Assembly (NCBI GenBank): GCA_946811185.2
Contig: OX328112.1
Coordinates: 1,736,001 to 1,800,000 of the forward strand
Source: Hippopus hippopus
Lineage: Eukaryota > Mollusca > Bivalvia > Cardiida > Cardiidae
Length of the DNA stretch: 64,000 nt
Direction: 5' to 3'
Positions 1 to 11,300 of the stretch are shown piece by piece. Numbering within the stretch: the stretch's first letter is position 1; every line of letters begins with the position of its first letter. The position numbers were made by a program, and so were the translations under genes. The notes under the pieces were generated by a model that saw nothing but the letters and a program-made list of their open reading frames with translations, was not told the DNA's origin and did not search any database.

Positions 1-840
1 CTTTTCTGACAATGTTTCCTGCCCTTCCAAAGGCAAATCACACAACAAGTTTTAACGATCCTTTCAAAGAAAGCGTTTGAAAACATTGTAGGAAAAGGAG
101 AAAATGCTGCGAACCAGCATTTTCTCCTTTTCCTAGAATGTTTTCTACCCTTCCAAAGGCATATCACATCATTTGAATAAACATGAATTTGTCCTCTGCA
201 AATTTTTTTAATTTGGACAAGTCTAAAATTTTGTTGTTTGGTAAAGATTAATTCTTTCCCTGACAAAAAAAAATTTTTAGACTTGTCCAGACTGAAATCA
301 TTTGCAGATCACATATCAAAAATGGTTAAAAGGATGAGTTTTGTCATTAATAGAGTAGAAAACATTGTGGGGAGGAGAAAATGCTAGTTACCAGCATTTT
401 CTCCCAAGCCCATTTTGTTTTCAAAAAGACTTCCTCCATGGGGTAATTAAAAACAGGGGATCGTTTGGTATGGGGTTAATTGTTGACTTGCGTTAATTCT
501 CCTAAATTATTGAAAAAAAGAGTAGCCATTCTTTATACCAGTTGATGTTGTTGTTATTTAGACTTGAGCAATTTGAAAGCATTGGCAGAAAATAAATACA
601 ACACATCTTAAACCTTTAGCACACAATTCAGAGTTTTAACAACCCTGTGTAATAAGGCTTTTGGAAACATCGTGGGAAAAGGTGAAAATGCTAGTTAGTA
701 GCATTTTCTCCTTTTCCTGTACTGTTTTCTACCATTTCAATGGCAAAGTTTATCATTTGATCCATATTTCTTTTACTGTCTGCAAATGCTTTCAATTTGG
801 ATAAGTCTAAAAATTTATTATGTGGTAATGGGTTAAATGG
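1..840. repeat. Three MITE-A foldback copies
   Basis: Three consecutive copies, roughly 1-252, 253-480 and 610-836. Each has the central hairpin in which an arm like ACATTGTAGGAAAAGGAG plus AAAATGCT pairs with AGCATTTTCTCC and its continuation. The flanking arm ends in a 'GCAAATGCTTTCAATTTGGA' type segment and GGTAAWGRGTTAA. The first copy is cut by the window edge; the middle one is inverted. No coding potential seen. Confidence 0.8.
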
Positions 841-1319
841 TTTGTGATGATTGGCATGGGGGTACCAATGCTCGGCTGCAGTTGCCTGATATCATAAAAT
901 GTCAGTTTTGGAAAACTCTAAGTCAAAAAAGGGGCATTAACTGTTTCAAAAATATTTTGGTGGTTACCTACTTCTGTTGTATGTGTTCCACCTTCAAGAA
1001 TTAACAGAGAGTCCAAGTTTGAAGTAAATATACTAGTATCCAGTAATAATGGACATATAAAATGTCAAGAGTTTTTGCATGACAACATAGATAACACCAG
1101 GGCTATGACAATACCTCAATATTTTCTTCAAAAACAGCCCAACTAAAAATGTATGGATAAATGATTAAACAAGACCTTCAACCTGTTCTCAACAATTTCA
1201 TTAAAATAGGACTGACATATTGGGAAGATCACTAAATATTACATTCATCCTCTCACTAGGTAAGTACATTAGCCTAACTCAAAAGATCATTCTCACTATG
1301 TGTTCAAAACACACTTTGA
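841..1319. other. Non-coding stretch, no gene seen
   Basis: AT-rich sequence without a convincing reading frame. The part around 1060-1120 (a TTTTGCATGACAAC-type segment) looks like generic interspersed repeat DNA, but I cannot assign a family. Confidence 0.4.
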
Positions 1320-1745
1320 GCCCTGTCCCAGACAATCCTGTGTTTTAAAAAACCAGGGATGCATGTTGAAAACTTTTTAAAACATGGCAGGAATAGGAGA
1401 AAATGCTCGTAACCTGAAATTTTTCCTTTTCCCACCATGTTTCTACCCTTTCTGATATACATCCAATCACCATCAAAGACTTTTTTTTATCTAATTTCCA
1501 TAGGAAAACACTAAAAATGCTAAAAATCACTTCAACTCTTTACCACAATTTAAAATTTTGGACTGGACCAAATTAAAGGCATTTGTTGATGATAAATTGA
1601 ATGTGGCTAAAATGATGGGATCTGTCTTTATAGCAATAGAAAACGTTGTACGAAAAGCAGAGAATGCTGCCTCCTTTCTCACAATATTTTCAAAAGCTCA
1701 CCACAGCTGGATTGTTCACACTTTTTCACTACCAAACAACTAAAC
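1320..1745. repeat. Two degraded MITE-A copies
   Basis: Copies at about 1320-1520 and 1537-1745. Both keep the arm remnants around the AAAATGCT core and the terminal CTCTTTACCA / ACCAAACAACTAA ends. They are diverged from the cleaner copies later in the window, and the short open frames in them are chance. Confidence 0.65.
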
Positions 1746-1825
1746 CATACATTTATAAAGGTTACAAATACAATTCTGCTGCAAGATGAAGAGGAATTTC
1801 AGTTATAATCTAGAGTAAATGAGTG

Positions 1826-1893
1826 GACAGTGTAGATCAGAGATCAGACTGCACACTCTGTGCAGTCTGATCTTGATCTACACTGTCCACAAA
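1826..1893. repeat. MITE-C hairpin core
   Basis: Inverted repeat in which ACAGTGTAGATCAGAGATC pairs with GATCTTGATCTACACTGTCC around a short loop. This is the core of the MITE-C family, also seen at 3.6, 10.0, 11.1, 41 and 42 kb and inside the TIRs of the polymerase element. Confidence 0.8.
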
Positions 1894-2171
1894 AGCTTCT
1901 CATGTCATCGATGACAAAGAATTATTAAGTTTTGTTTTGCACTCCATTCAATGCTAGAAGCATGTAACTTTTGATCATGAGAATAAAGTAGATGGAAGCT
2001 TTTGAAACATTGAATTGGTATGTACAAAACAATGGAAACAAAATATTGGAGTTCGAAATTCTGACAAAAATCCAAATATCTACCTCAACTCATGTGAGCC
2101 AAGCCCTGTAGCTGAGTTGCAAATACAATGAGCCAGTAATCCAGGGCTTATAACAATGAATCCCAGCTATA

Positions 2172-2480
2172 TCAAAATCTGATAACCAAAACTTCTCTTT
2201 TTCCCACAATGTTTTCTGTCCTTCCAAAAACAAATCCCATGACTTGGGCCATATTTAGTTTGTCTTTTCCAATTATTTTTTTTTTTTTTGAGCAACATTT
2301 CTCACCTGCAAATGCCTCAAAGATGGACAAGACTATTTCCTTATCTGGTACTGACTTGTAGCATTTGCAAATCTTTGGACTTTCAGGATCTATCTTACAG
2401 AAAATAAAAACAAAAAAGGAAGAAAAACATTGTGGCAAAGAGGAAGATTTTTTCATCTGGTAAAGAGTCAAAAATTAACC
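2172..2480. repeat. Degraded MITE-A with internal insertion
   Basis: One arm has TTCCCACAATGTTTTCTGTCC and the distal end has ATCTGGTAAAGAGTC. The middle (about 2265-2410) is expanded by a T-run and unrelated sequence. A short frame on the minus strand here has exon-like borders, but it is largely MITE sequence. Confidence 0.55.
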
Positions 2481-2594
2481 AAGAGGCAAGTACAAGACCA
2501 CATTGCTGAAATCCATTTGGCTGGAACAACACACCAACAGAAAAATAAAAGTACCTTCATACCACTATACATATTTGCATCTGTGCAAATACAT

Positions 2595-2841
2595 ATAAGC
2601 CATACTCTGTGAAAAGGGGTTCAATGCATATGCTGAAAATTGACCAAAAGCAAAGTTTTGACCTGGGTCAAAACTTTGCTTTTGGTCAATTTTCAGCATG
2701 TAAAAGGACCAGTGTATCTCAGGATTTAGTTGGTTGTTAAATAAAATGGATTTAACAGATCCATAATTAGGTGAAGACTTGCCTGGTATAATGCATCATA
2801 AAGATGTATTCACCCCCTTTTGCCAGAGCATGGCTCATATA
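2595..2841. repeat. MITE-B copy with near-perfect central hairpin
   Basis: The ends are AAGCCATACTCTGTGAAAAG and its partner CTTTTGCCAGAGCATGGCTC. Inside, 2630-2699 is an almost perfect palindrome: about 34-bp arms beginning ATGCTGAAAATTGACC and closing on GGTCAATTTTCAGCAT. That gives the family a cruciform-capable core. Confidence 0.8.
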
Positions 2842-3111
2842 AATGTACACATACACATAAATCCACTTGCGCCTATAATGTAAAAATACATGATGGGATG
2901 CATATATGCACACAAACACGTAATTGTATATATACACATAAATGTATAAGTCCACATAAATGTCCATTAACACATAAACATACATCTACACATAAATTTA
3001 AACACACACAAAAATGTGCATACATAAATCTAACAATAATAGCATGTTCTAACATACTTATACATTACATATAAATGAATGTACACACGATGACATACAC
3101 CAACATATTGT
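2842..3111. repeat. AT-rich minisatellite (ACACATAAATG-like units)
   Basis: Degenerate tandem units of about 11-20 bp built around ACACATAAATG / CATAAATGTA, bracketed by two MITE-B copies. The open frames on both strands here (Thr/His/Lys-rich or Tyr/Val-rich) follow from the repeat and are not genes. Confidence 0.75.
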
Positions 3112-3382
3112 ATATGAGCCATGCTCTGGAAAAAGGGGGCTTAATGCATCTCCGTGATACATGATACTGGACAAGTCAACACATGATTATCGATTCATAA
3201 TAGCCACCTTTTTAAACAAACGACTTAACTATGAGGTAGACTGGTCCTGAGACATACAGAAAATTGACCAATAGCGAAAAGATTCGGCCCAGGTCAGCCT
3301 GCACGGACTGCGCAGACTGACATGGGTCGATAGTTTTCGCAGATGCATTAAGCCCCCTTTTCCCAGAGCATGGCTCATATAC
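3112..3382. repeat. Complete MITE-B copy
   Basis: Runs from TGAGCCATGCTCTGGAAAAA to CCCAGAGCATGGCTCATA, a clear terminal inverted repeat. It contains the family's second hairpin, GTCAGCCTGCACGGACTGCG with its complement CGCAGACTGAC. TA dinucleotides border both ends. Confidence 0.85.
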
Positions 3383-3593
3383 ATATGTACATAAATCCAC
3401 AATTGCACATAAATGCTTACATATACAAATGCCTATATTTCATCAATATTTTCTACACAACATGCACCATAACGCCTCCAATCAATTAACCTTCATTTAG
3501 CACAGAACAAACTTAACTGCCATTTTCAATCCAGAAATAAGACCCAAATAATTGCAATTTTATGATTGCATTTCTATTAAGTGTTTCAGTTGA

Positions 3594-3690
3594 GCAGACA
3601 GTGTAGATCAAACATCAGACTGCACATTTTGTGTAGTCTGATCTTGATCTACACTGGCTACAAAGGCAACTAGAGTTGTAAAAAGGTGCT
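3594..3690. repeat. MITE-C hairpin
   Basis: GACAGTGTAGATCAAACATC pairs with GATCTTGATCTACACTGGC, followed by the usual flank ending GGGTTAAG. Diverged copy. Confidence 0.7.
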
Positions 3691-5100
3691 TATTGGGTTA
3701 AGACAATACCTCTTGCAAAAAAAAAATTGTGACAAGACACCCATGAAAACTTTATATGTAATAACTACTGTGGTAATTAACATGAATTCAGATTTAATCC
3801 ATCTATAATATAAATAAGAAAAACATCTTGGCACTAGGTGGCATTGCTCATTTGACTCGGGAAAATTTGGCATCGGACAAGTGACTTTTTTCAATCTAGT
3901 TGTCCGCGGACAAGTAGAAAATAGGGGAAAACTTTGAAAAAAATATCTGTTGTAAACATTAAGCAGTGAAACACAAATGTTCACCCTTTGCACAAAATGA
4001 CATTTCAAATGATAAACAGCAGTTTGAGATGATCCCTGAATTCTGGAAATCCAAAATACACAGTTGGTGTACCTCTGCATTCACCGGATACGACAGGGTC
4101 GGTATAAAATGTGACTGTTTTTGCACATCGACTTTCTTGCTTCGGAAAATGTCTGAATACTTTCAAGATCACCATTGGGGATTAAAATATTTTTTGTTCT
4201 TACCATTCAAAAATCTCTTACGACAATGTCGTACATGTGAATTTTAGCCTTAAATCTGATGGTACAGCTTCAGTGTGAATGGGCCGTGGTTTAGGCATTA
4301 TCTCCTCTGCCGTTCACCATCTCAAACCAAAAAAAAATGTGATTCAGCGATCAATTGATGCGTACAATTGGAGAAAATGGATAGGTTTTTTTTTTAAAAT
4401 TAAATCTTCGAAGCAAATGGAATATAAGAAGTCTGAGACCTCAGAAGCATCCGGCAGCTTCAAATGTAAATATAAAATGTTACACGACAAGGAATATGAC
4501 AAACAAGATAGTGTCTTTTTAACGAGGCGTGGTTGAATGCATTTTAAAACTGTTCTGACACACAGTTCTGACAAGTAAGCTTGTCCGTGGACAAGTAGAA
4601 ATTTCTTAGATTTCCACACCCCTGTGAGCAATATCTCACCCTGTGACAATGTTTTCAAAAGTTGTCTACTGCACCAGGCATAGAGTGGTCTGTCAAAGGC
4701 AACTAGATAAACCATCATCCCAAGTAAATACCCCATTCTGTCAGTAGTAGGATTAGGTAAAACGAATCACTCTTCAACAAACTATCACAAGTGTGCATTA
4801 CATACACATTCGCATTATGGCATGAAAATTCAGAAACTATATTCACAAAGCATATAAAAACTACAATTGTCTTTCACTACAATGTTTTGAAGACATCATC
4901 TCTTGGCGTAAAGTTGAATGTAGTCTCTGACTTTAGACTTGAAGGATTCCTGAAAATGAAAAATACGACCATGTGACCCTTCACCAAAAAGTCGTGTGTT
5001 TTTACTATCCTAATGAAGAAGGTATTTAAATACACTGTGGGAAGAGGACTGCTGGAAACCAAGGCTTTTTTGTCCATTTCCCACAATGTTTTTTACCCTT
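3691..5100. other. Repeat-poor non-coding stretch
   Basis: No gene could be supported. Short inverted motifs built on ACTTGTCCGCGGACAAGT occur near 3870-3920 and again near 4565-4600, suggesting a low-copy dispersed repeat. A minus-strand frame at about 4625-4715 has splice-like borders but no recognisable product (see rejected items). Confidence 0.4.
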
Positions 5101-5107
5101 ATAAGGA

Positions 5108-5378
5108 CATATGTGTCATGCTCTGTGAAAAGAAGGTTTGATGCATCTGCAAAAAGTTTTGATCCATGTCAGCCTGTGCAATCCGTGCAGGCTGACACGA
5201 GTCAAAACTTTTTGCAATTAAAAAATTTTCTGCTTATCAAAGAACCATTCTACCTCATAAATCAGGTGGTTGTTTGACTATATGGATTTTATGACTGCAT
5301 AATTATGTGATGACTTGCTTGGTGAAATGTATTACAGTGATGTATTTAAACCCCCTTTTGCCAGAGTTAAGGTCATAT
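5108..5378. repeat. MITE-B copy
   Basis: The left end is TCATGCTCTGTGAAAAG. The central hairpin is GTCAGCCTGTGCAATCCGTG / CAGGCTGAC, and the right end is CCCCCTTTTGCCAGAG. Somewhat diverged at the right terminus. Confidence 0.75.
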
Positions 5379-5387
5379 TCTTACAAA

Positions 5388-5480
5388 CAAGAGATTTTTA
5401 GCTCAGTGGTTAAGGTATTGGTCTTTTAAACCTCAAAAAACGAGGATCTTGTCCGTCATGGGTTCGAATCCCGCCAGATG
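5388..5480 (+). repeat. tRNA-derived SINE head
   Basis: A perfect A box (TAGCTCAGTGG, 5399-5409) and perfect B box (GGTTCGAATCCC, 5461-5472) lie 62 bp apart, as in tRNA genes. The first and last bases do not form an acceptor stem, so this is a SINE head or tRNA pseudogene rather than a functional tRNA gene. Confidence 0.7.
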
Positions 5481-6250
5481 CGGTTTGTACTGCCATGCAT
5501 TTGTTCATTTGTTTCTTTGTTACGGACTTTGTACGTAAGAATATCCAATCATTTAAGTCCCAATCAATCTGTCATCTCAAATGGCTTTCAACAAGGAAAA
5601 GACTTGACGAAATTGCATGCAACATATCAAATCTGTCTCCACTGATCAAAGTCTATTTTTTTAATGGGGAAAAAGATAGGGGGAATAAAAGGGAAAAATG
5701 CTGGTTACCAGCATTTTTCTATTCTTCTCACATTGTTATTATACGCTTTACTCCTTAGGATCATAAAAGTACAGGAATCTCTTGTAACAGGTTAAAGATA
5801 TATCTGACACAAGTTTCCATTTGAAATAAAATATAAAATATTTCAAATGGAAACTTGTGTCAGATATATTAATAAACAGTTCAAGAAACAAGTTTTTAAA
5901 CTAATTACAGTACAAAAACAGCTTTTAAGACCACTGAAACTGATGGTTACAGAAAAATTAGGCAACAGAAAATTATTTGCCAAGAACTTTTTTCCTTCTT
6001 TCAGAATATTTGTCCTTCAACTTGACTAAAGATCTGAAGGATAACTCTTACCCAATGACAGAATTTAAAACAATTGCAGAACACAAATTAAATAGAGGTC
6101 AAATAAAGGAATATGTATCTGAATTGGTACAAGTCATTGTGGAAAAAGGAGAAAGCTGGCTACTAGCATTTTCTCCTTTACCAACAATGTTTACAAAAAG
6201 CTTTCTTCCTCGGGGTTTTTAAAACTCATGATGGTATGGTATAGGGTTAA
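5481..6250. repeat. MITE-A remnants and a 28-bp-arm palindrome
   Basis: A MITE-A core lies at about 5690-5750 and a fuller copy at about 6040-6247 (ends CTCTTACCC / GGTATAGGGTTAAG). Between them, 5803-5872 is an inverted repeat whose arms start ATATATCTGACACAAGTTTC and return as GAAACTTGTGTCAGATATAT. No gene seen. Confidence 0.6.
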
Positions 6251-6317
6251 GAAAATTTACATTTTAGCACAAACTCAGTAAAGCATAAACTTAAGTTTTA
6301 GAAAAAGTAGGCCCTTA

Positions 6318-6563
6318 TACATGAGCCATGCTCTATGAAAAGGGGTTAATATATCTGCCCAGTCCACGCAGGCTGAGTTGGGTCAAAAGTTTTTGCTATT
6401 GGTCAATTTTCTGCAAGTCAAAAGACCAGTCTCTCTTGTGATTCAGTTGGTTGTGAGACAAAACGGATTTTATGGATCTATAATAATACATAATGTCTTG
6501 CTTGGTATAATGTATCACAGAGATGCATTAAACTCCACTTTGCTAGAGGGCCCCTCATATATA
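6318..6563. repeat. MITE-B copy next to UBE2F exon 5
   Basis: Starts GAGCCATGCTCTATGAAAAG and ends with a diverged TTTGCTAGAGGGCCCCTC. It abuts the donor site of the UBE2F exon at 6582, so it lies at the 5' edge of the following intron. Confidence 0.7.
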
Positions 6564-6581
6564 CAAAGCTTTAAGTCTTAC

Positions 6582-8364
6582 TTTATCTCTCTCATAGTGT
6601 TCTGCAGCTTCTACATTTAATGGATCATCAAAATTAAGTAAATCCTGAAACGAGAGCATATACAAAGATTATAAGATACATGTATCTCATAAAATGGCAA
6701 AATGAAAGATAAGGGGGAGATTAAATCTTGCTTCTACATTTAATAGATCATCAAAATTAAGTCAATCCTGAAATGGGAGTGTATATAAAGATTACAAAGT
6801 AAATGCACTTCATATAATAGCAAAATCAAAGCATAGGTGTACATTAAAATCTTTCCCTTGTTCCTCTTCTGCAGAGCCTCACAGCTCAGCTGGTAACATA
6901 CAGGGCTTGAAATCTGGGGTCACAGGTTGAAATCCTCTGCTACACATATTTCTTTCAGAGGATTGACGAAAGTCATTGTGACAGGATTTGTTCCTCTTAA
7001 ACTGATGTTTGGGCAATGGCTTTGCTGCCAAGCCGCCAGAGCTTTCAAAAGAATATAATGCAAAGCCTTAGTAGTTCATAGACTGACAATAATAGAGAGA
7101 ACAACAGCACACATGCAGATGCCATCGCTCTGCTGTGAATGGAAATTCTAAGTCAAAAAAATATTTTTGAAATTAGTCTCTCAAACAGTTAAAACATGGT
7201 GGAAAAAAGAGAAAATGCTGATGACCATGATGTTTTCAAAAGACTTGTTCCTCAGGAATATTAAAACAAGGGAACATCCTTTACTAGAGTTAAGGTAACT
7301 GGGCAGTTTTAAGAATTCAAAAACTTACAGAAAAAAGGGAGTTAAGGCCCCATATCACATCCTTAAGCTTTCTTGTTGGGGCCCAACCTGTCAAAAAAGA
7401 ACCATATATATTTATTGATGACACACATTTTCATCAACCAGCAAACAGACATTTAAATATAGAATCAATGAGCTCTTTACCGAGCAAGCCAATGGATTTG
7501 TGACCTTGAAGGAGGATTTATAAACAATGTGGGAAAACCAGAAACTGTTGGTAGTCAGTAATTTCTCCCTTTCCTGTAATATTTCTACCCTTTCAAAAAA
7601 AAATCTCGACATTAGAGCTCTATCTTATGTGTTGCCTACAAGTGCTATCGTTATAGACAAGTCTAAAATACTGTTCCCCAGTACAGAGTTTTTGAAAAAG
7701 CATTTTCAGACCACAAATTAAAAGCTTTTGAACCGAAGGAGTTTGAAAGAGTAGAAAACATTTTGGAAAAGGAGAAAATGCTGGTTACCTGCATTTTCTC
7801 CTTCTCCTACAATGTTTTCATAAGATTTCTTTGTCCAGGTTGTTAAAACTCTAGAATGTGTAGTAAATTTGAGCCATTTACTGCATGTAACCATCCAGTT
7901 TCTTGTTTATAGGAAATAGTATGTTTATTAGTATTTATTAGTGTTAAACAAATATGGCTAATCCCCTGCAATAAAAATTCAAAAGGCCCCTTTAAGAGAG
8001 GTGGCCATTAAGGCAGGTATTACTGTAAATCAGTTAGTGGCTAGACCCAAAATATCAAACTTGCACTATATAAGAGAAGAAAAATGAATCACAAAAAATA
8101 CCTAAGCTGTCATAAGAATTTTGACGTAGTAGACTAAGACACACTTCTCCTGTCTCCCCGATGTTTGGATGCCAGATTCTTGTGTCACATGTTACCTTTG
8201 GAGGCTGAAATGAACAGGTATACACACATACATCATATCGTAATGTTTGGTAGCCATATTTCAAGCTAAAATCTCATGATTTTAGAACTCTTGTGATCAG
8301 TATATAGTCAACCTGCATCTTATAAAAGGTCATCAATGAAAACCCTGATTTGAAATCACTAAGT

Positions 8365-8395
<31 letters not shown>

Positions 8396-11300
8396 CCTTC
8401 TCATAGCGCCTTATAATCAAGTATATACAGAAATTAATCTTTATAGTGCTGAGCTTACGAAATGGACTCTTCAATTTGGAAACAAGAGGGCCATGATGGC
8501 CCTGAAGTCGCTCACCTCAGCCATTTGACCAAACATAATCCATTTTAAATCTCTAACAAGCTTTTATAATTATTGGACTGAAAATTTGGCCTCTAACTTG
8601 TACACAAGCTTTTTCTACACTCATCCAAGATGTCATCAAGACAAACATTTTGATCAAGTTTCAGGAGTACTGAACTTAAGTTGTAGCCTCTAGAGTGTAG
8701 TACACAAGGTTTTTCTAAGGTTAGACCTATTGACCTAATTTTTCACCTGTCCTGACCCATTTTTAAACTTGTTTAAGATGTCATCAAGACAAACATTCTG
8801 ACCAAATTTCATGAGTATTGAATTGAAACTGTGGCCTTTAGAGCATGCACAAGGTTTTTAAAAGATTTTGACCGAGTGACCTAGTTACTGACCCGACATG
8901 ACCGATTTGAAACTTGTCCAAGATAACATCCAGACAAACATTCTGACCAAGTTTTGTGAGTATTGGATTGAATATGTGGTTTCTAGAGCATTCACAAGTT
9001 TTTTCAAAGATTGGTCCCAGTGACCTAGTTTTTGACCTGATGTGACCCATTTTGAATCTCCTCTGAAATAACATCAAGCAAAGCATTCTGACAAACTTTC
9101 ATGAGTATTTGACTGAAAATGTGGCCTCTAGAGGGTACCCAAGGTTTTCCTTGGATTAGACCTAGTGACCTAGTTTTTGAACCCACTTGACCCATTTTTA
9201 AACTAGTCTGAGAAATCTGAGAAATCATCAAAACAAACATTCTGACAAACTTTAAGGAGTATCGGACTGAAAATGTGGCCCCAAGAGTGTACATAAGATT
9301 TTTCTAAGATTTAACCTATTGACCTAGTTTTTGACCCCACATGACCAATTTTCAAACTTGTCCAAGATATTATCAAGGCAAACATTCTGACCGAGTTTCA
9401 AGAGTACTGGACTGAATATGTGGCCTCCAGAGCTTACACAAGGTTTTTCTAAGATTTGACCTGGTGACCTAGTTTTTGACCTGACATGACTGGTTTCTAA
9501 CCTTTTTTTTTTTAATTCTTCCACAATGTCTTTAAAAGCTGTACAGGGTTATTTAACTCCTTCCCAAACAATCCCTTTCTTTAACAACCAAGAGAAAGAA
9601 ACCTTTTAAAAACATTGTGGGAAAAAGAGAAAATGCTGGTAACCAGCTTTTCTCATAATGTTTTCTAATCTGTCAAAGACAAATCTCACCATTTGAGTAA
9701 TATTCAGTTTGTTGACTGCAAATGCTTTCACTGTTGAATAGCCTAAAATTTTGTCTTTTAGTAAAAAGTTAATGAATATTTATTTTTTTTACCACTATAT
9801 TGTATTCCTCTGGTACGGCTACATGAAAACGAAATTTTCCCCCGCACCAAAAGCCTTCATCAGGATAGATTGTGAGGAAAAACTGATGCAAACAGTTGTG
9901 ATCATCAAACTGGACTTTACACGATCTTGGCAGGTTTTCCTCCATTTCCTGTACTTCTACAAAACAAAAGGTCATTAAAAAATTAATGAAATGTCACAGC
10001 ATTAACTCTTTCCTTACTATTGACAACACCAGAAGCATTTGTGGACAGTGTAGATCAAGATCAGACTGCACAGAACATGCAGTCTGATCTCTGTTCTACA
10101 CTGTCCATTGCTTTATTATAGCCAATGACCGAAATGTCTTTTGATCTTGCACCTGAACTGTATTTGTAGACTTTGATAAAATGCAACTTATTTATTCAGA
10201 AATGAAAGAGTTAAACTTACACTCACAACACTGTAAAACTCAGCTACTGGCACAAATATAGAACAGAACAAGCAATTTTGTTGAAATGATATCCCCCACC
10301 AAAAAATTTGCTTGACCGTGTAACTTAAAATCACTCCCAGTTGGCCATTTTTCATCGAATCAAAAAAAGAAAAAAGAGATATCGGCGGAATGGGTTATTG
10401 TACACAAGTATGAAGTTTCACGAAATTTCGTCCCACGGTATTGGAGATATTCTCCTGGACGGACACACGGACGGACGGAAGGACGGATGGACAACGCTAA
10501 AACTATATCACTCCGCCTTCAGCGGGGGATAATAACAAAACACATCTGCACCTATATGCCATTTAACTCTTTACCAACCAACAAAATTTTAGATATGTTA
10601 ATATTGAAACGACCATCAGAAGACCATACAAATGTGGCTGACAGTGATTGGAGATGTTTTTGAAAGAGTAGAAAACATTGTGTAAAAAGGATAAAAATGC
10701 TGGTAACCAGCATTTTATCCTTTTCATACTTTGTTTTAAAAAAGCTTCCTTACTTAGGGTCTTTAAGAACAAAAATTTGAACTTGGTCCATATTATAGCA
10801 TTTAAAGATGAGATGAAAAACAACTTTATATTTTTTTAGCATTTTTGTGATGACAAGCCAATGACAATATCTGATCATTTTCTTCAAAAACGGATGAAAA
10901 TTTTGCTACTAATATTCATAAAGAACTAAAAATTACAATACTCTGTAGGACAAGAGCTTTAGCATGTCTAAAATCAGTCCCTGACTTATTTACAAACGCT
11001 TTTAAATTTAACCCTTAAAGTGCCGAATAAACCCATCAGACATTTTCAGACAGGACATAAGGCCCAAATACATGTAGTTGCAGATTCATGATTGTTCTAG
11101 TCTAGAATGACTGAGCTAAGCCGACAGTGTAAATCAGAGATCAGACTGCATGTTTTGTGCAATCTGATCTTGATCTACACTGGCCGTAATGGCATATACG
11201 AGGGCTGTTCGATATGCAATGTGTATTGTACCACAGCGCAATAACGCTTTCAACGATTTCGTGGATGATGATACGCTTGAATAGCTCTATTCAATACCTT

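Noticed and set aside
2290..2410. Minus-strand segment KICKCYKSVPDKEIVL with donor-like GCAG|GTGAG
   Set aside because: Mostly altered MITE-A sequence (GCAAATG...TCTGGTA); splice-like borders judged fortuitous.
2767..3074. Overlapping frames on both strands
   Set aside because: Produced by the ACACATAAATG minisatellite.
4025..4040. GATCCCTG octamer at 4031
   Set aside because: No inverted partner nearby and no duplication; octamers occur by chance at this frequency.
4625..4715. Minus-strand exon-like segment (acceptor CTGACAG, donor CACAG|GGTGAG) reading MGYLLGMMVYLVAFDRPLYA
   Set aside because: No recognisable family, no partner exon found, and it overlaps repeat-like sequence; kept only as a note.
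5396..5475. Functional tRNA gene (apparent TTT anticodon)
   Set aside because: A and B boxes are perfect but the acceptor stem does not pair; classed as a SINE head.
8838..9524. Minus-strand frames of 66-89 codons with similar KTRSLGQI segments
   Set aside because: They mirror the ~147-bp tandem repeat units and carry no domain.
10341..10532. 63-codon frame with [11 protein letters not shown]
   Set aside because: Translation of the (GGAC)n tail of a dispersed repeat.
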